DNA from: Zymoseptoria tritici IPO323
Lineage: Eukaryota; Ascomycota; Dothideomycetes; Mycosphaerellales; Mycosphaerellaceae
Length of the DNA stretch: 64,000 bases
NCBI RefSeq assembly: GCF_000219625.1
Contig: NC_018213.1
Location: forward strand, 1,420,055 to 1,484,054
Direction: 5' to 3'
Made by a program: the position numbers and the translations under genes. Under the pieces are notes generated by a model. The model did not search any database, was not told the DNA's origin, and was given only the letters and a program-made list of their open reading frames with translations. This document shows positions 32,408 to 42,877 of this stretch, one piece after another. Each line of letters begins with the position of its first letter. The stretch's first letter is position 1.

Positions 32408-34346
32408 GCAGTGTCAGAACTCGGCAACAAAGGCGCCATGTGCAGCTTCAACGACGATCCGAGCGCCGCTCCTATCAACCCGCTCCAGCAGCGTCACCCG
32501 GACCGAAACAGCAACCAGTCTGAAAGACAGCCAAAAGCTGCACCCATCGCCCGCTCACGCAGCTTCGCCACCTCGCGAGCTACTATCAAGTCAGAGGACA
32601 CCCTTCCTCTTCAAAAGTCGACGACCGCCCACCCACACGACGATCGAGCATCCCACTGCACCAACCATAGCTATCACCGAAACATCCTCGCAACGCCAAT
32701 ACCAACCATCCTTCAGATGGCGCATCCCATCAAATAACCCTGCCGCCAGACCATTCGGTCACACGATCAAGATGTTCTGGGCACTAGCGTCTGAGCTTAC
32801 AGATGGTGATGGTGTTCCAGTCTACAAAGAAAGCAGAAGGTACATCCACCGGCTCGTCACAGAGCACTGCCGGCTTGTGAGTTGTTCCCGACTCGGATAA
32901 TACAACTCCTACTCGCTTCGGCCTGGGCAATCCACCTTCCATTTCGACAAGAACGACAGATCGCGCTGCGCATAAGCAGATTATCACCCAAGCTGGATCC
33001 GAGGAGATGAAGTTCCGGACTTGATCCTGCGCAAGCCCTCCCTCCCTTCAACACAGGATGTGCGCGTCAATGGGAAAGAATGACAGGAGAACTTGGACAA
33101 ATTGCTGGATATCGAGGGTCAATGCATATCTCGATCGGATGCACCGGCAGGAGTGAAGGCCACTGCAGCGAGCATCCTTCATCTCCGAACGGATTGATCT
33201 CCGTGGCAAGGATTGCGAAGCAGACACCTGACAGAAGCCTACCAACGATTTATCCTCCGTCAAGCTCTCTACATTGCTGCTACAGTCTTTCAAGATAATG
33301 CTTATCGAGAAGCTATCAATCAGGGAGGGTCTGTCGGAGAAAGCTGGTTAAGCTGTAGCACATCTCATCGTCGGTAGGTCGAGCAGTGGACTGTCGCGTC
33401 ATCGAACACTTGCCAATTCCGAAGAACAAGAAAGAGAGAGTCTGCACCCAGGAGGCCGAGATGTGGTACGACACTGATTAGAAGGGTCAAGCAAAGCAGG
33501 CAGTGACAACGTTAAAGGTACAAGCAGGCGGCCCCGGGTATGGGAGAGACCATGCAATGGAAAGCAAGCGATTATGGCCCGCGCGAACAAAGATAGTTGG
33601 TCCAAAGATTCATCGATAAGTCCAAAGTTTCCAATCGCAGTATCTTACACAGCAGAGACGTGCGGAAACGCAGGCGATTGGTACCAAAAGTCCAACAATA
33701 AGCTCATTACACATCGCTGTATTGCCTTTACGCATGCCGGTGGTTGACGAACACATCTCCTGTTTGATCATCTCTTTGAGCTCTGTGCAACTCTCCTCTC
33801 CCTTATCGACACCGCTTCTCCACACTACCATACAATCTCTTTACCAATACACAAGCTGCACCGCGGAGATGGGAAGGAAAGTATCCAACACAGCTTTCGG
33901 AGGTGCACTCTACAAGTCTGCTCGTCGTGGAGAAGCGGGTCTGCGAATCAAGTGGCCGTTACCTTACACAAGATGACCCCATGCAGACCACCGCGCCGGA
34001 AGAGAGTCAAAAGGAGAGACTGGTCCCAAACCCTTCTGATGAGATTAAGGTCCCCAAAGACGGGCTGATCCTCCGATTCGAATTGCCTGCAGATGTTCCT
34101 CATTCATGACTTATAGTGGACTTTCTTTCGCTCTTACATTTTCATGCCCACCTCTAAAATCTGATTATGTCCGCCATGCTCTTGTCGTACAGCTCAAGAG
34201 TCAACATCAAACAGTCCTCAAGAGGCCGGCAAAAGTTCACTATGGAGGGCCTCGGCCAGCTCGTGCTTAGCGATCGCCGATATCTACTGCGATACGTAGA
34301 AGCAAAAGAAACCTACCCGCCAGTGTCATGGAAAAGGCAAAAAGAA
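32408..34346. other. 1.9 kb without a supported gene
   Basis: Only short open frames. One at 33903-34109 (plus) ends in a plausible KVPKDGLILRFELPADV stretch but has no ATG start. A pyrimidine-rich segment with an ATG at 33869 precedes it. No RNA gene or repeat is seen. Confidence 0.4.
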
Positions 34347-34506
34347 TGGGCAATCCAAGAATCGAACTTGGGTCAACTCCTTTTCTCGCGACAAAGCCGG
34401 GGTGAGTCAGACCCCAAATTGGATGGTAACCGGCAAGCCTGACAAACAGCACTCGTTCAGCAAGTCGGACAGAGAGGAGCTATCTTAACCACTAGACCAA
34501 TCGCCC
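34347..34506 (-). tRNA. tRNA-like gene with ~85-nt insert in the anticodon loop
   Basis: Read on the minus strand, a 7-bp acceptor stem forms between GGGCGAT (34506-34500) and ATTGCCC (34354-34348). The D arm carries a perfect A box (TGGTCTAGTGG), the anticodon stem pairs GCTCC with GGAGT, and the T arm is CCAAG-TTCGATT-CTTGG with a good B box. A T5 run follows. Between the two halves of the anticodon loop lie about 85 nt, longer than typical fungal tRNA introns. The D arm resembles tRNA-Asp/Glu. The expected U33 is not obvious, so the anticodon is not assigned; it may be a pseudo-tRNA or a tRNA-derived element. Confidence 0.5.
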
Positions 34507-36771
34507 GGAAGTGTGATGGTAACAGGGGAATTGTGATCGAATATAATCGCCACATCCGTAGCACATTGAGCTGGCCTTGCAGAGATGAAGACACCGTACC
34601 TTGCGGGACATTGAATCATAACTATCCCTACTTTTGATCAAATGAAATCCGGGGCGTGTGTTCGTCCGCCGCATAGCTACAGATAGTCAATTTGCAACCC
34701 CCTTGATTTGAGTAACAGTGTGGGCGAATGGTATCAGACTGTCGCCTGTCAAGGACTCAGGAGTCTCTTCGATTTATTGCATCCACATATGCCGTCTACA
34801 CCATCATTCCTCGCGAGGGTCACAAGCAAGGAAATGGCAGTGGCCTTCAGCAAGAGATGAGGAAGAACCATACGGAACCAATATCCGGCCATAATACCGT
34901 CCAGTGCGCTGATGCCCTGCCGGCGATTATACGGGATTGATATGCAGCATTGGCATGGTCCAACGAGATGACTTTGTTCCGATCTTTCCCTGCTCCTTTC
35001 CGTCCACATCATAATGCTCGCGCGAAGCCAAGCAGCTCGAGTGCGTAGCGCAATTGTTCAAGCGCGTCGTGACTCTTTCTGCTGTTTGTGTGCTCCATCC
35101 CAGGATCCCGATTCGCAAAGGCTGTATAAGATGACCTGAGAATCACAGAGATCTTGTTGCGCTGTTGTGAAGTCGCTCGTGGGTTACGTGGGCAGGCTGG
35201 ACTCTCTGCAGCCGATCGAGACCGCACTACTCCTTGGTGTGTGCAGAACGGAAAGTATTCAAGAGCATCGGAGACTAGGACAAAGGATGGAGTAATAGGC
35301 TGGTCATTCGCTGTATAGTACAGAGGTGAAGTCGACGCTACGGGGTCTCGGCGACTGCCGGCGAAGGTGCGAATTTTACATCAACCTCACCTCATCCTAT
35401 CACCTTATTCCTTGATCAATCAATCAACTCATCATTGTCCATCTTCAGAAAACTCCGCTTCTAATGCCTGCCTCTCATCATCTTTTCATTACGGAGTCCC
35501 GTTCTGAACAGGGACCGCGTCCCTTGCCAATGTCTCCTCCATCACCTCTGCTTCCAATGGCCCGCTAGCACCCAGATGTGCATCCAGCATGAGATTTTCG
35601 ATATCGCCGGAAGCGACCTTCTACTTCCTCCGCGTAAGCTTCCTCGTAGCGACGTTCTCGGTGAGGCCTCCTTGTACAAAGAGAGATCCTGTAACGTCAG
35701 TTCCAAGTGGCTTTGTCTATATCCCCCACGAATTCGTAGCACGTCTTTGTCAAAAGAGCTCGAACACTGTAGACTTCGTTCAGCGTGGACTTAGATAGTT
35801 GGAAGCTGCAGACAATCCACTTACGCAACGTCCACCATGTTATTACATTGATTAAGTTGGCAGGGTTGCGGCAGTCTTCTTTGTTAAGCTTGTCACCCGT
35901 GGGGTCCTCGTTTGAGCAGACTGGGGCCCGGCAACGGCCGGAGACTTTGACTTTGTCCAGTCCATCCGCATGAGTCGACCTTGCAAGATTCTGAAGATCT
36001 CACAAGTTTGCTTTGTGTCCAACCAGATGTTATTCAAAGTCATTCTTCCTCAGCTTACGCAACCGTCATCTCGTAGTCTCGACGGCGGATCTAGAGTACC
36101 GCTTGGGCTTCGGGTCCAAATCAGAGACCGCTTCCTACTTCGCTAGCATCCGAGGCCACTACGACTTGTACGTCAACGGCCCAAGCATGCGTTCAGAAGC
36201 TCCCATCGCCACGTATAGGGACATGACACAGCATGCGTCGGGAAGAATGGTGATCGTCTGCTGTGGTAGTGTGAGGACACTACGAAATGGAAGTGTAAGG
36301 AAGCGCGGTGGTCTCTTGAGAACTTCCTGTACAATTCCCATATGAGCTTTTTTATTACCCGATTCGGAAGGTGTGAGAAATTTTAGTGTGAACCCAAAGC
36401 AATGGAAGCCAAAAGAAATATCCACTGTGTTTTTATGACTTTCAGACAAGATGTATGTCTGCGCAACTTGCATCAACAAAAGTGAAGTTCGTCGTCATTG
36501 TTGATCCCTCCCGCTCCCGGGTCGACGCCGCCGCCCGATGCAGCGAAGCGGGACTAGCGTGTTTTTTTAGCGGCGGTGTGCGCACAAACACGAAGTTCGA
36601 ATTCTGCTGCGCTTCCTCTTCTTCTTTTCTTCAACAACATTCGCGCGCGTACCGATAGCAATCGCTTTGCTATCACACAACCTCAAAAAGATCTCGCAGA
36701 CAGGCTTGCCTGTTCTGCAACCGCTCGCGTTTGTTGAGGCAATTTTTGCCGTCTCGACCCTTTGCTGGGTC
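34507..36771. other. 2.3 kb without a supported gene
   Basis: A plus-strand frame at 36013-36345 contains YRLGFGSKSETASYFASIRG and looks slightly protein-like, but its start is uncertain and no family is recognised. Nothing else stands out before the helicase leader. Confidence 0.35.
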
Positions 36772-36938
36772 ACCCGGCTTCGGCCAAAACCCCTTTTCCA
36801 AACGGAAGGTGTGGTGCATGTAGCATTCGCTACTGTACCGAATCCTTCCTACGGTCAAGGTTCGTACTCCGGTACACTTCGTACTTCGGTACAACCCGGG
36901 TTGGGTCCATTGTGGAACCTTCTCTTTTTCAAAAAAAA
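36772..36938 (+). repeat. leader repeat, copy B (upstream of the helicase gene)
   Basis: Matches copy A (25051-25202) in inverted orientation, including the TTTTTCAAAAAA run that abuts the ATG. Copy B has an extra ~15 bp (TTCGTACTTCGGTACAA), apparently a local duplication of its neighbour TTCGTACTCCGGTACA. Likely promoter and 5' UTR. Confidence 0.85.
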
Positions 36939-39900
36939 ATGTCCTCTCACGAGAACACCCCCGCTGGCAACAGCACCAACACAGATCGCAGCCTTCGATC
37001 TGGCGACGACAATGGCACTGGCAGTGGCAATGGCAATGCCGCAGGAGGGACGGACAAGGCCAAAGCTGAGACTAAGGCCAAGTTCGACGAAGCTTTGAAG
37101 AAGTCAAAGGCCAAGAAGAAGAAAGGTGGGGCGCTGGCTGCTCTGTTCGAAAACCCGCCGGATCTCAGCGACAAGGCGACCTCTTCCGCAGCGCCCAAAG
37201 GTCCTGCTGCTCCCGCGCACAAATCGCCCATCGCCCAAGAGGATATCGGCGCAGAGCCTGTCGTCGAGCAGCAAGGCGGCGCAGAGAGTCCTAATGCCAT
37301 GGAAGGCTTGCCGGCCATGTTCGACGAGGACCGTATCGAATACTCGGACGATGAAGGCTATGTTCCGCCCAAGGTAGCTGTTAAGCAGACTCAGCAGAGT
37401 GAGACTTCTGCGCCTGAACAGGATGATGAGGGCGACTTCATCATGTCTCCTTCGCGCGACAACGGTTCATCGGGACCAGCGAACCCGACCGATCCTCCAG
37501 TCGATCAGGACGGCGACTTGGACATGTCTAACAGCGAAGCCGGCGCATCAGGATCACAGAAGCCTCCCGCGAAGAAGAGCCGGTGGGATAACGCACAGTC
37601 GGACGATGTGATCTTTGGTGCCGCTCATGATCCCCATGCAGGTGAAGTGTGGGACTTCGTCTCCAACCGCAAGGGCCACCGCGAGAACTTTGAATTGGGT
37701 CGCGCAGCGTACAAGCCGTTGATGACGCAGAATCGATTTGATGTCTTCGACGCCGTCGTCGATCAGCACAGCATCGTGGACCCGAAGAATGCCCCTGCGA
37801 GTATCAAGCGGAAGCACACGGAAGTTGCGAGTGTCGAGGTGCTCTCTGAGTTGCCACACAACATCCGTTACCCGGATGAAGAGAAGTATCCCCGTTTCCT
37901 TGCCTGCGACAAGTTCTGCGACTTCCCCTTGGATGAAGTTTACGGCGGCGCACAAGCCTTCCGCGGGCAGGATCGACCCAAATTCCAGGTGCAGATCGGT
38001 CCGGACGAGAACGATGTCGTCTCCTACGATCCGACCAATTCGGACCATGCGGTCATTCAGATCCATAGCGCTCCCGATGAATTTGCGACGCATTGCTTCG
38101 GCGCATTTCCCCAGGCGAGATACGACCAGCCCGCAGTCGATGCTGCCCTTAAATCGAAGACGGCTCCAATTACTCACGGCGCTCCAAATGAGGACGGTTC
38201 TGCCAAAGTCGCGCAGACAGCGGACAAGAACAAGAACATTGCCGCTAACAAGGCCAAGGAAGCTGAAGACGATAAGCTCAAGAAGGCAGCCGCTGAGTTG
38301 AGCAAGCAAGAAGAGGAGAAGAGGAAACTCGCCACCAAGCTGAGCAAGTTCGTCAAGGTTATGTATCTTCCGGACACACAGTACGGCTGCACTGTGATCT
38401 CGATCGAGGCTCGGACCGTCGCCGGTGGTGAGGAGTTTCTCGCCGGTTCTAAGGAGGCTCCACGCAAGGTTCGATGCGAGATCTATGCAAACAGCCTGCG
38501 ACGAAGCTTCACTGATGTCGGCTTCCGGATGAGCATGGGCAAGGACAGGGAAGACCTTGTTGAGCTTCCTCTCAATGATGACCTTGCGCAGCACGCGAAG
38601 CACGACATGGTCGTTCGCACGGACATTGACCTCATCCCAGCGGGAGATGAGCCTGCCCAGGGAGCGACAGGCCGTCCAATCTGGCAAGGTATTTCCAGGA
38701 CGGAACTCACGCAGCTGGGCCAGCGGTTTGATGCCGATGCCTCGATGTTGAGTGAGTCAGAGGGGCTAATCGTTCTGCTGGATCGAGCAAGCAGCTTCAC
38801 CATCTTCAAGATCCACCGTAAGGATGAGGCATCGGAGATGTTCGCTCGCGTCTTTCGCTCTTGTATGTACGCCTGTGCTATCCTTGGGAACTTCTGGTGG
38901 TACGTTGTCGCAACTGCCGATCACCGGGACGGTAAGACTACATACTGGCCCCTCTCGGGACAAGACTTTCCTTGGAGCCGCGCATGTATCCCGCGCTGGA
39001 TGATCAAGAAGTGGAAAGTCCACTTCAACGAGCAGGGCGTCGCCATTGAATCCGAGCCCGCACAAGTCGAAATCTTCGGGAGGAACAAGGCCCGTGGCTT
39101 TCCGGACGACGCCACTTCCACCTTCGTCCAGCGCCTTGCCACCATGCGCGAGCAACAACACGGCATGCGGCAGCTGAAGGAGTTGACGGCCAAAGATGGA
39201 GTCTTGATTACGGCCAAGTTCATCCCGGGCTTAGCTGGACATTACGTCGCGTGCGTGAGAATGGCTGGCAAGACCAACGCCAAGCCGTCCATAAAACCAG
39301 GAGTCGGGACGAGAGTCAAGATTGGTGTCCATGTCGACGGATACGACGTGCAGATGTCCGGCGGCGTCGTTGAAGATGCATTCGAAACCGATGCTGACTA
39401 CTGCGTCCAGGTCCTCCCCGAGGGCAAGAATGCTGATAAAGTGAAGATCGAAGACCGAACCGTTGTGTACAATATCAATGTCGCGTTCCAAGGCGACATC
39501 CAAGGTTCAACCCGCCAGCGACGTGCACTTGAGATTCTGCAGGCTGGTCAGCACCAGACTGAGGGACCGTGGCTCCCGAGTCTGGTCCTCGGCGCTCCGC
39601 TTCCTGAGCACGGAGAGAAGGTCGACTACATGGCGCGACAGCTTACCGGTCCGGCGTGGCATGCTTTCAATGATGAGTTGCAGCGCCACCGTCTCAATCC
39701 TGCACAAATGAAGGCTTGCGTTGACTCGGTCAAACCTGGAAAGGGCGTGCTTTTGCTCTGGGGTCCTCCGGGTACTGGAAAGACGAGGACTTTGATTGCG
39801 CTGCTTTGTGCGCTGAGCGCCGCCAAGATTAGGGTCGTCGTATGTGGTCCCACCAATGGCTCGGTGGCGCTGTGCGCGCGAGAGTTCCAAGAATTGACCA

Positions 39901-41666
39901 AGGACAAGGTTGATCCTCTCTCGTGGGCGGTGTTCGCCGGTGGCCTCTCCAAGGTCAAGGTGCAGCCAGATGCAGCACAGCAAGGTCCTGAGCCCGGGCG
40001 GAGCAACGTGCCTCGTCGCCATATCGGAGATTTGGAAGCTGCGATGACCGCGGATGACGAAGCCAGCGCCGAGACTCGTTTCATTCGAGAGCTGGCTATC
40101 CACGAGCAACTGATGTCGGAGGCGAAATCGCGCGGCACCGACGTCGAGGACATTGGGTTTGCGACGAAGAAGCTAACATTCATCCAGAAGAAGGCGGACG
40201 GAGTGATCGCCGAAGACAGCGATGACAAGATTGCTCTTGCGAAGCGATACATGGAAGTCCTCGAGCGTGTTCGGATGTCCCACACGTCCGGCGGAAAGGC
40301 AATTTCTCGCGAGGAGCGCTACGCCTGGGCGGACATGGAAGAATCGACCAACGCATGGTACATTGAAGAGAGTGTGTCCATCGTGTTCGTGACCAACAAC
40401 TCTTCCGCGCATCCGGTTTTGACCGAGTCATTCAAGCCGGAGATGGCTCTTCTCGACGAGGCCGGTCTTGCTTCTGCGCCCGACCTCGCAATCCCGCTTA
40501 CCGCGTACAAGGAGCACCTTCGTGCGGTCGTCCCTGCCGGAGACCCTGAGCAGCTGGGTCCGATCATCTCATCGATGGGAGTCAACGAGGGGCAACGTGT
40601 CCTTGAGGTGTCGTTGTTCGAAGATTTGCTGAAAGTCACTGACCAACAGAAATCTAACGCTACAGAATATGACACAGTCATGCTCGACCGGCAGTATAGA
40701 ATGACTCCCGACGTGTCAGAGTTCGTGCGTCGTCGAATCTACCGCGGCAAGCTATTCGATGACGAATCTGTCATGGCTGAGACGGACCTGCAGAAGAAGA
40801 TCAAGGCAGCCTTGAAGCCATTTCAGGATGCCGGAATCTACAACGGTCGTGCGCGGATGTGCATCGACTCGCGATCGCCTAGCGCGAAAGCAGAGGGCAG
40901 CACCTCCGTGTTCAACGAATTCGAGGCACAGGCCGTTGCTCGGATGGTACATTTCTTTGTTATCGGGAATGGCATCGAGCCCGAGAACGTCCTAGTTGTC
41001 ACGCCCTACAATGCACAGCTGAGGGCTATCCAGGCCTACTTTCGGAAGTTCAGCGGAGAGGAGGGCAAGCTGTTGTCCAATGTTCAGCTCTCCCCTACTT
41101 ACCAGGCGCAGGGACGCGAGCAGAAGATCGTGCTGCTTTCCCTGGTGCAGCACGAGAAGGATGCTAACCACCTTGGCTTCGTTGGAGGATCAAAGCAGTT
41201 GACTGTTGAAATCTCTCGGGCGAAGGACTTCGAGATCATCTTTGGCAACTTCGATGGCTGGCGACAGCTCATCGTCAATGGTAAGAAGGTGGCCAACCGC
41301 ACCGGCCATCTTTGGACCAGGGAAGTTGGGGTCTTCAGGGACTTCATTAGCGACTGCCTCGACAAGGGGGACGTCATGCTGGAGTCTGAGATCCGAGCTG
41401 TAGAGGCCGCTCGAGCAGCCAAGACGAAGGATTTCATTATCGAGGCGCCTCACTTCAAGCAGGCGGTGGAAGTTCAGCCACCCAAGGCCACCGTCAAGGA
41501 TCCTTTGGCGTCGAGTGCGTCCAGCGGCCAGAACAAGAGCAAGAACAAGAAGGCCAAGACCAGCGACCCCAATCCGACATTGAACATGGGTATGAGTATA
41601 CCGGAGCGGCCTGCGAGTGGATTCCAGGGCAAGGGCAAAGGCAAAGGCAAAGCCAACATGAAGTAG
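36939..41666 (+). CDS. giant SF1 (UPF1-like) helicase
   Basis: A single frame of 1,575 residues from the ATG at 36939, directly after the leader repeat. Residues 1-~230 are low complexity and charged (KKSKAKKKKGGALAALFE). A long middle region to ~900 has no family I recognise (it includes a KEAEDDKLKKAAAELSKQEE coiled-coil stretch). The helicase core then has motif I LLLWGPPGTGKTRT (~945), motif II LLDEAG (~1170), motif III VPAGDPEQLGP, motif IV LDRQYRM, and C-terminal TYQAQGREQKIVLLSL and VEISRAKD. This is the UPF1/SMG-2-like SF1B pattern, expected to act 5'-to-3' on RNA or DNA. The tail is Lys/Gly-rich (GKGKGKGKANMK). All catalytic motifs look intact and no intron is needed. The shared leader ties it to the C48 protease gene. 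Confidence 0.85.
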   Translation: MSSHENTPAGNSTNTDRSLRSGDDNGTGSGNGNAAGGTDKAKAETKAKFDEALKKSKAKKKKGGALAALFENPPDLSDKATSSAAPKGPAAPAHKSPIAQEDIGAEPVVEQQGGAESPNAMEGLPAMFDEDRIEYSDDEGYVPPKVAVKQTQQSETSAPEQDDEGDFIMSPSRDNGSSGPANPTDPPVDQDGDLDMSNSEAGASGSQKPPAKKSRWDNAQSDDVIFGAAHDPHAGEVWDFVSNRKGHRENFELGRAAYKPLMTQNRFDVFDAVVDQHSIVDPKNAPASIKRKHTEVASVEVLSELPHNIRYPDEEKYPRFLACDKFCDFPLDEVYGGAQAFRGQDRPKFQVQIGPDENDVVSYDPTNSDHAVIQIHSAPDEFATHCFGAFPQARYDQPAVDAALKSKTAPITHGAPNEDGSAKVAQTADKNKNIAANKAKEAEDDKLKKAAAELSKQEEEKRKLATKLSKFVKVMYLPDTQYGCTVISIEARTVAGGEEFLAGSKEAPRKVRCEIYANSLRRSFTDVGFRMSMGKDREDLVELPLNDDLAQHAKHDMVVRTDIDLIPAGDEPAQGATGRPIWQGISRTELTQLGQRFDADASMLSESEGLIVLLDRASSFTIFKIHRKDEASEMFARVFRSCMYACAILGNFWWYVVATADHRDGKTTYWPLSGQDFPWSRACIPRWMIKKWKVHFNEQGVAIESEPAQVEIFGRNKARGFPDDATSTFVQRLATMREQQHGMRQLKELTAKDGVLITAKFIPGLAGHYVACVRMAGKTNAKPSIKPGVGTRVKIGVHVDGYDVQMSGGVVEDAFETDADYCVQVLPEGKNADKVKIEDRTVVYNINVAFQGDIQGSTRQRRALEILQAGQHQTEGPWLPSLVLGAPLPEHGEKVDYMARQLTGPAWHAFNDELQRHRLNPAQMKACVDSVKPGKGVLLLWGPPGTGKTRTLIALLCALSAAKIRVVVCGPTNGSVALCAREFQELTKDKVDPLSWAVFAGGLSKVKVQPDAAQQGPEPGRSNVPRRHIGDLEAAMTADDEASAETRFIRELAIHEQLMSEAKSRGTDVEDIGFATKKLTFIQKKADGVIAEDSDDKIALAKRYMEVLERVRMSHTSGGKAISREERYAWADMEESTNAWYIEESVSIVFVTNNSSAHPVLTESFKPEMALLDEAGLASAPDLAIPLTAYKEHLRAVVPAGDPEQLGPIISSMGVNEGQRVLEVSLFEDLLKVTDQQKSNATEYDTVMLDRQYRMTPDVSEFVRRRIYRGKLFDDESVMAETDLQKKIKAALKPFQDAGIYNGRARMCIDSRSPSAKAEGSTSVFNEFEAQAVARMVHFFVIGNGIEPENVLVVTPYNAQLRAIQAYFRKFSGEEGKLLSNVQLSPTYQAQGREQKIVLLSLVQHEKDANHLGFVGGSKQLTVEISRAKDFEIIFGNFDGWRQLIVNGKKVANRTGHLWTREVGVFRDFISDCLDKGDVMLESEIRAVEAARAAKTKDFIIEAPHFKQAVEVQPPKATVKDPLASSASSGQNKSKNKKAKTSDPNPTLNMGMSIPERPASGFQGKGKGKGKANMK

Positions 41667-41966
41667 GACCCTTTCCTCCTCCTGACCTCCTCTTCCTCTT
41701 TCGTTCATCCTTCTACTAACGTGACAGATCGCTGATGCGGAAATGTTCGGAGATCACACACATTCAGAGGATGGTGGTCACGCGCGGTGAGCGAGTCGGG
41801 GCCTCCGCGGGATCTCTTTCGAGAGGTTCGACATTTTCGGGAATCACACCCATCAATGGATGGTGATTACGGCGGACTGCGATGGATGGGGCAGCCGCGC
41901 GACAAAGTTCGCAACAACGCTCATAGCTCGGTCGGAAACCTCGGAACGCTCTCCAACAGTGTGCTG

Positions 41967-42265
41967 CTCATCGACAAGCTCTCCTCATCAACAAGCTCTC
42001 CTCATCGACAAGCTCTGCCCAGTCCAACGAGCTCTGCTCATCAACAAGCTCTTCGACTCAGCAACAAGCTCTTCGACTCAGCAACAAGCTCTTCGACTCA
42101 TCAACAAGCTCTTCGACTCATCAACAAGCTCTTCGACTCAGCAACAAGCTCTGCTCATCAACAACAAGCTCTGCTCATCAACAAGCGCTCCGACTCAACA
42201 AGCTCTGCTCAATTCAACAAGCTCTCCGACCCAACAAGCTCGCCGCACCAACAAGCTCTGCTCAA
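41967..42265. repeat. 20-bp minisatellite, CAACAAGCTCT core
   Basis: About 13 imperfect units, each with CAACAAGCTCT followed by TCGACTCAG/TCATCAT variants; the central units (42040-42140) are nearly identical at 20-bp period, the outer ones vary in length. It follows the helicase gene and has no coding signal of its own. Confidence 0.85.
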
Positions 42266-42758
42266 ACCAACAACAACAATCAGACACGAGCTGACCTGCA
42301 AGCCACATCCGCGGGTGCGCAACTCGCTTGCGCAAAAGGCAGATAACGCATCGAGCATCCTGCTTACCCGCAAGCCATTGCGTGGTCTTCAAACTCGCCA
42401 CCACAACAAACTCAACGGCACGCATTTGAGACACAAGAAGCGCACCAGAGCCCGTACCACAGAGCATACCATCACTTCAGCACACCAACCCACTAAACAT
42501 CAGAGCCAAGACACGAGCAGCACCACCAGAGCACTTCAGCCACAGCAGCGCCGAGCTACTATGAGCCATTCCCCAATTCACGCCAGCATTGTTATCGCAG
42601 CATGAGGCCGCGCGCACTTCCAACTACCAGGAGTCGTCTTTCTGTACAGCTTGCTCTTTACCGACATCTACGAGCCAACAACCAAAGGCAACGGTCTTTC
42701 CGAGCTACTGAGAGCAGGAGCATGCGCAGAAACGTAATGGAATGCGATCATGCCGGGC

Positions 42759-42877
42759 GAGAGCGGAGGAGCATCGAGAGCGGAGGAGTATCGAGGGCGG
42801 AGGAGCATCGAGGGCGGAGGAGCATCGAGAGCGGAGGAGCATCGAGAGGGCAGGAGCATCGAGAGGGCAGGAGCTTG
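42759..42877. repeat. 17-bp minisatellite, 7 units
   Basis: Seven copies of a unit like GAGAGCGGAGGAGCATC, purine-rich on the plus strand; the last two units are GAGAGGGCAGGAGC variants. Confidence 0.9.

Noticed and set aside
32118..32900. 260-codon plus-strand open frame
   Set aside because: Low-complexity Ser/Thr/Pro/His composition and it lies opposite a more protein-like minus-strand frame.
34718..34790. Second tRNA-like sequence on the plus strand (GGTATCAGACTGTCGCC...)
   Set aside because: A B-box-like TCTTCGATTT is present, but the acceptor and anticodon stems do not pair.
20582..41666. Starship, MULE or KDZ transposon
   Set aside because: No tyrosine recombinase (DUF3435), DDE or KDZ transposase domain could be found; the C48 domain alone is not sufficient.
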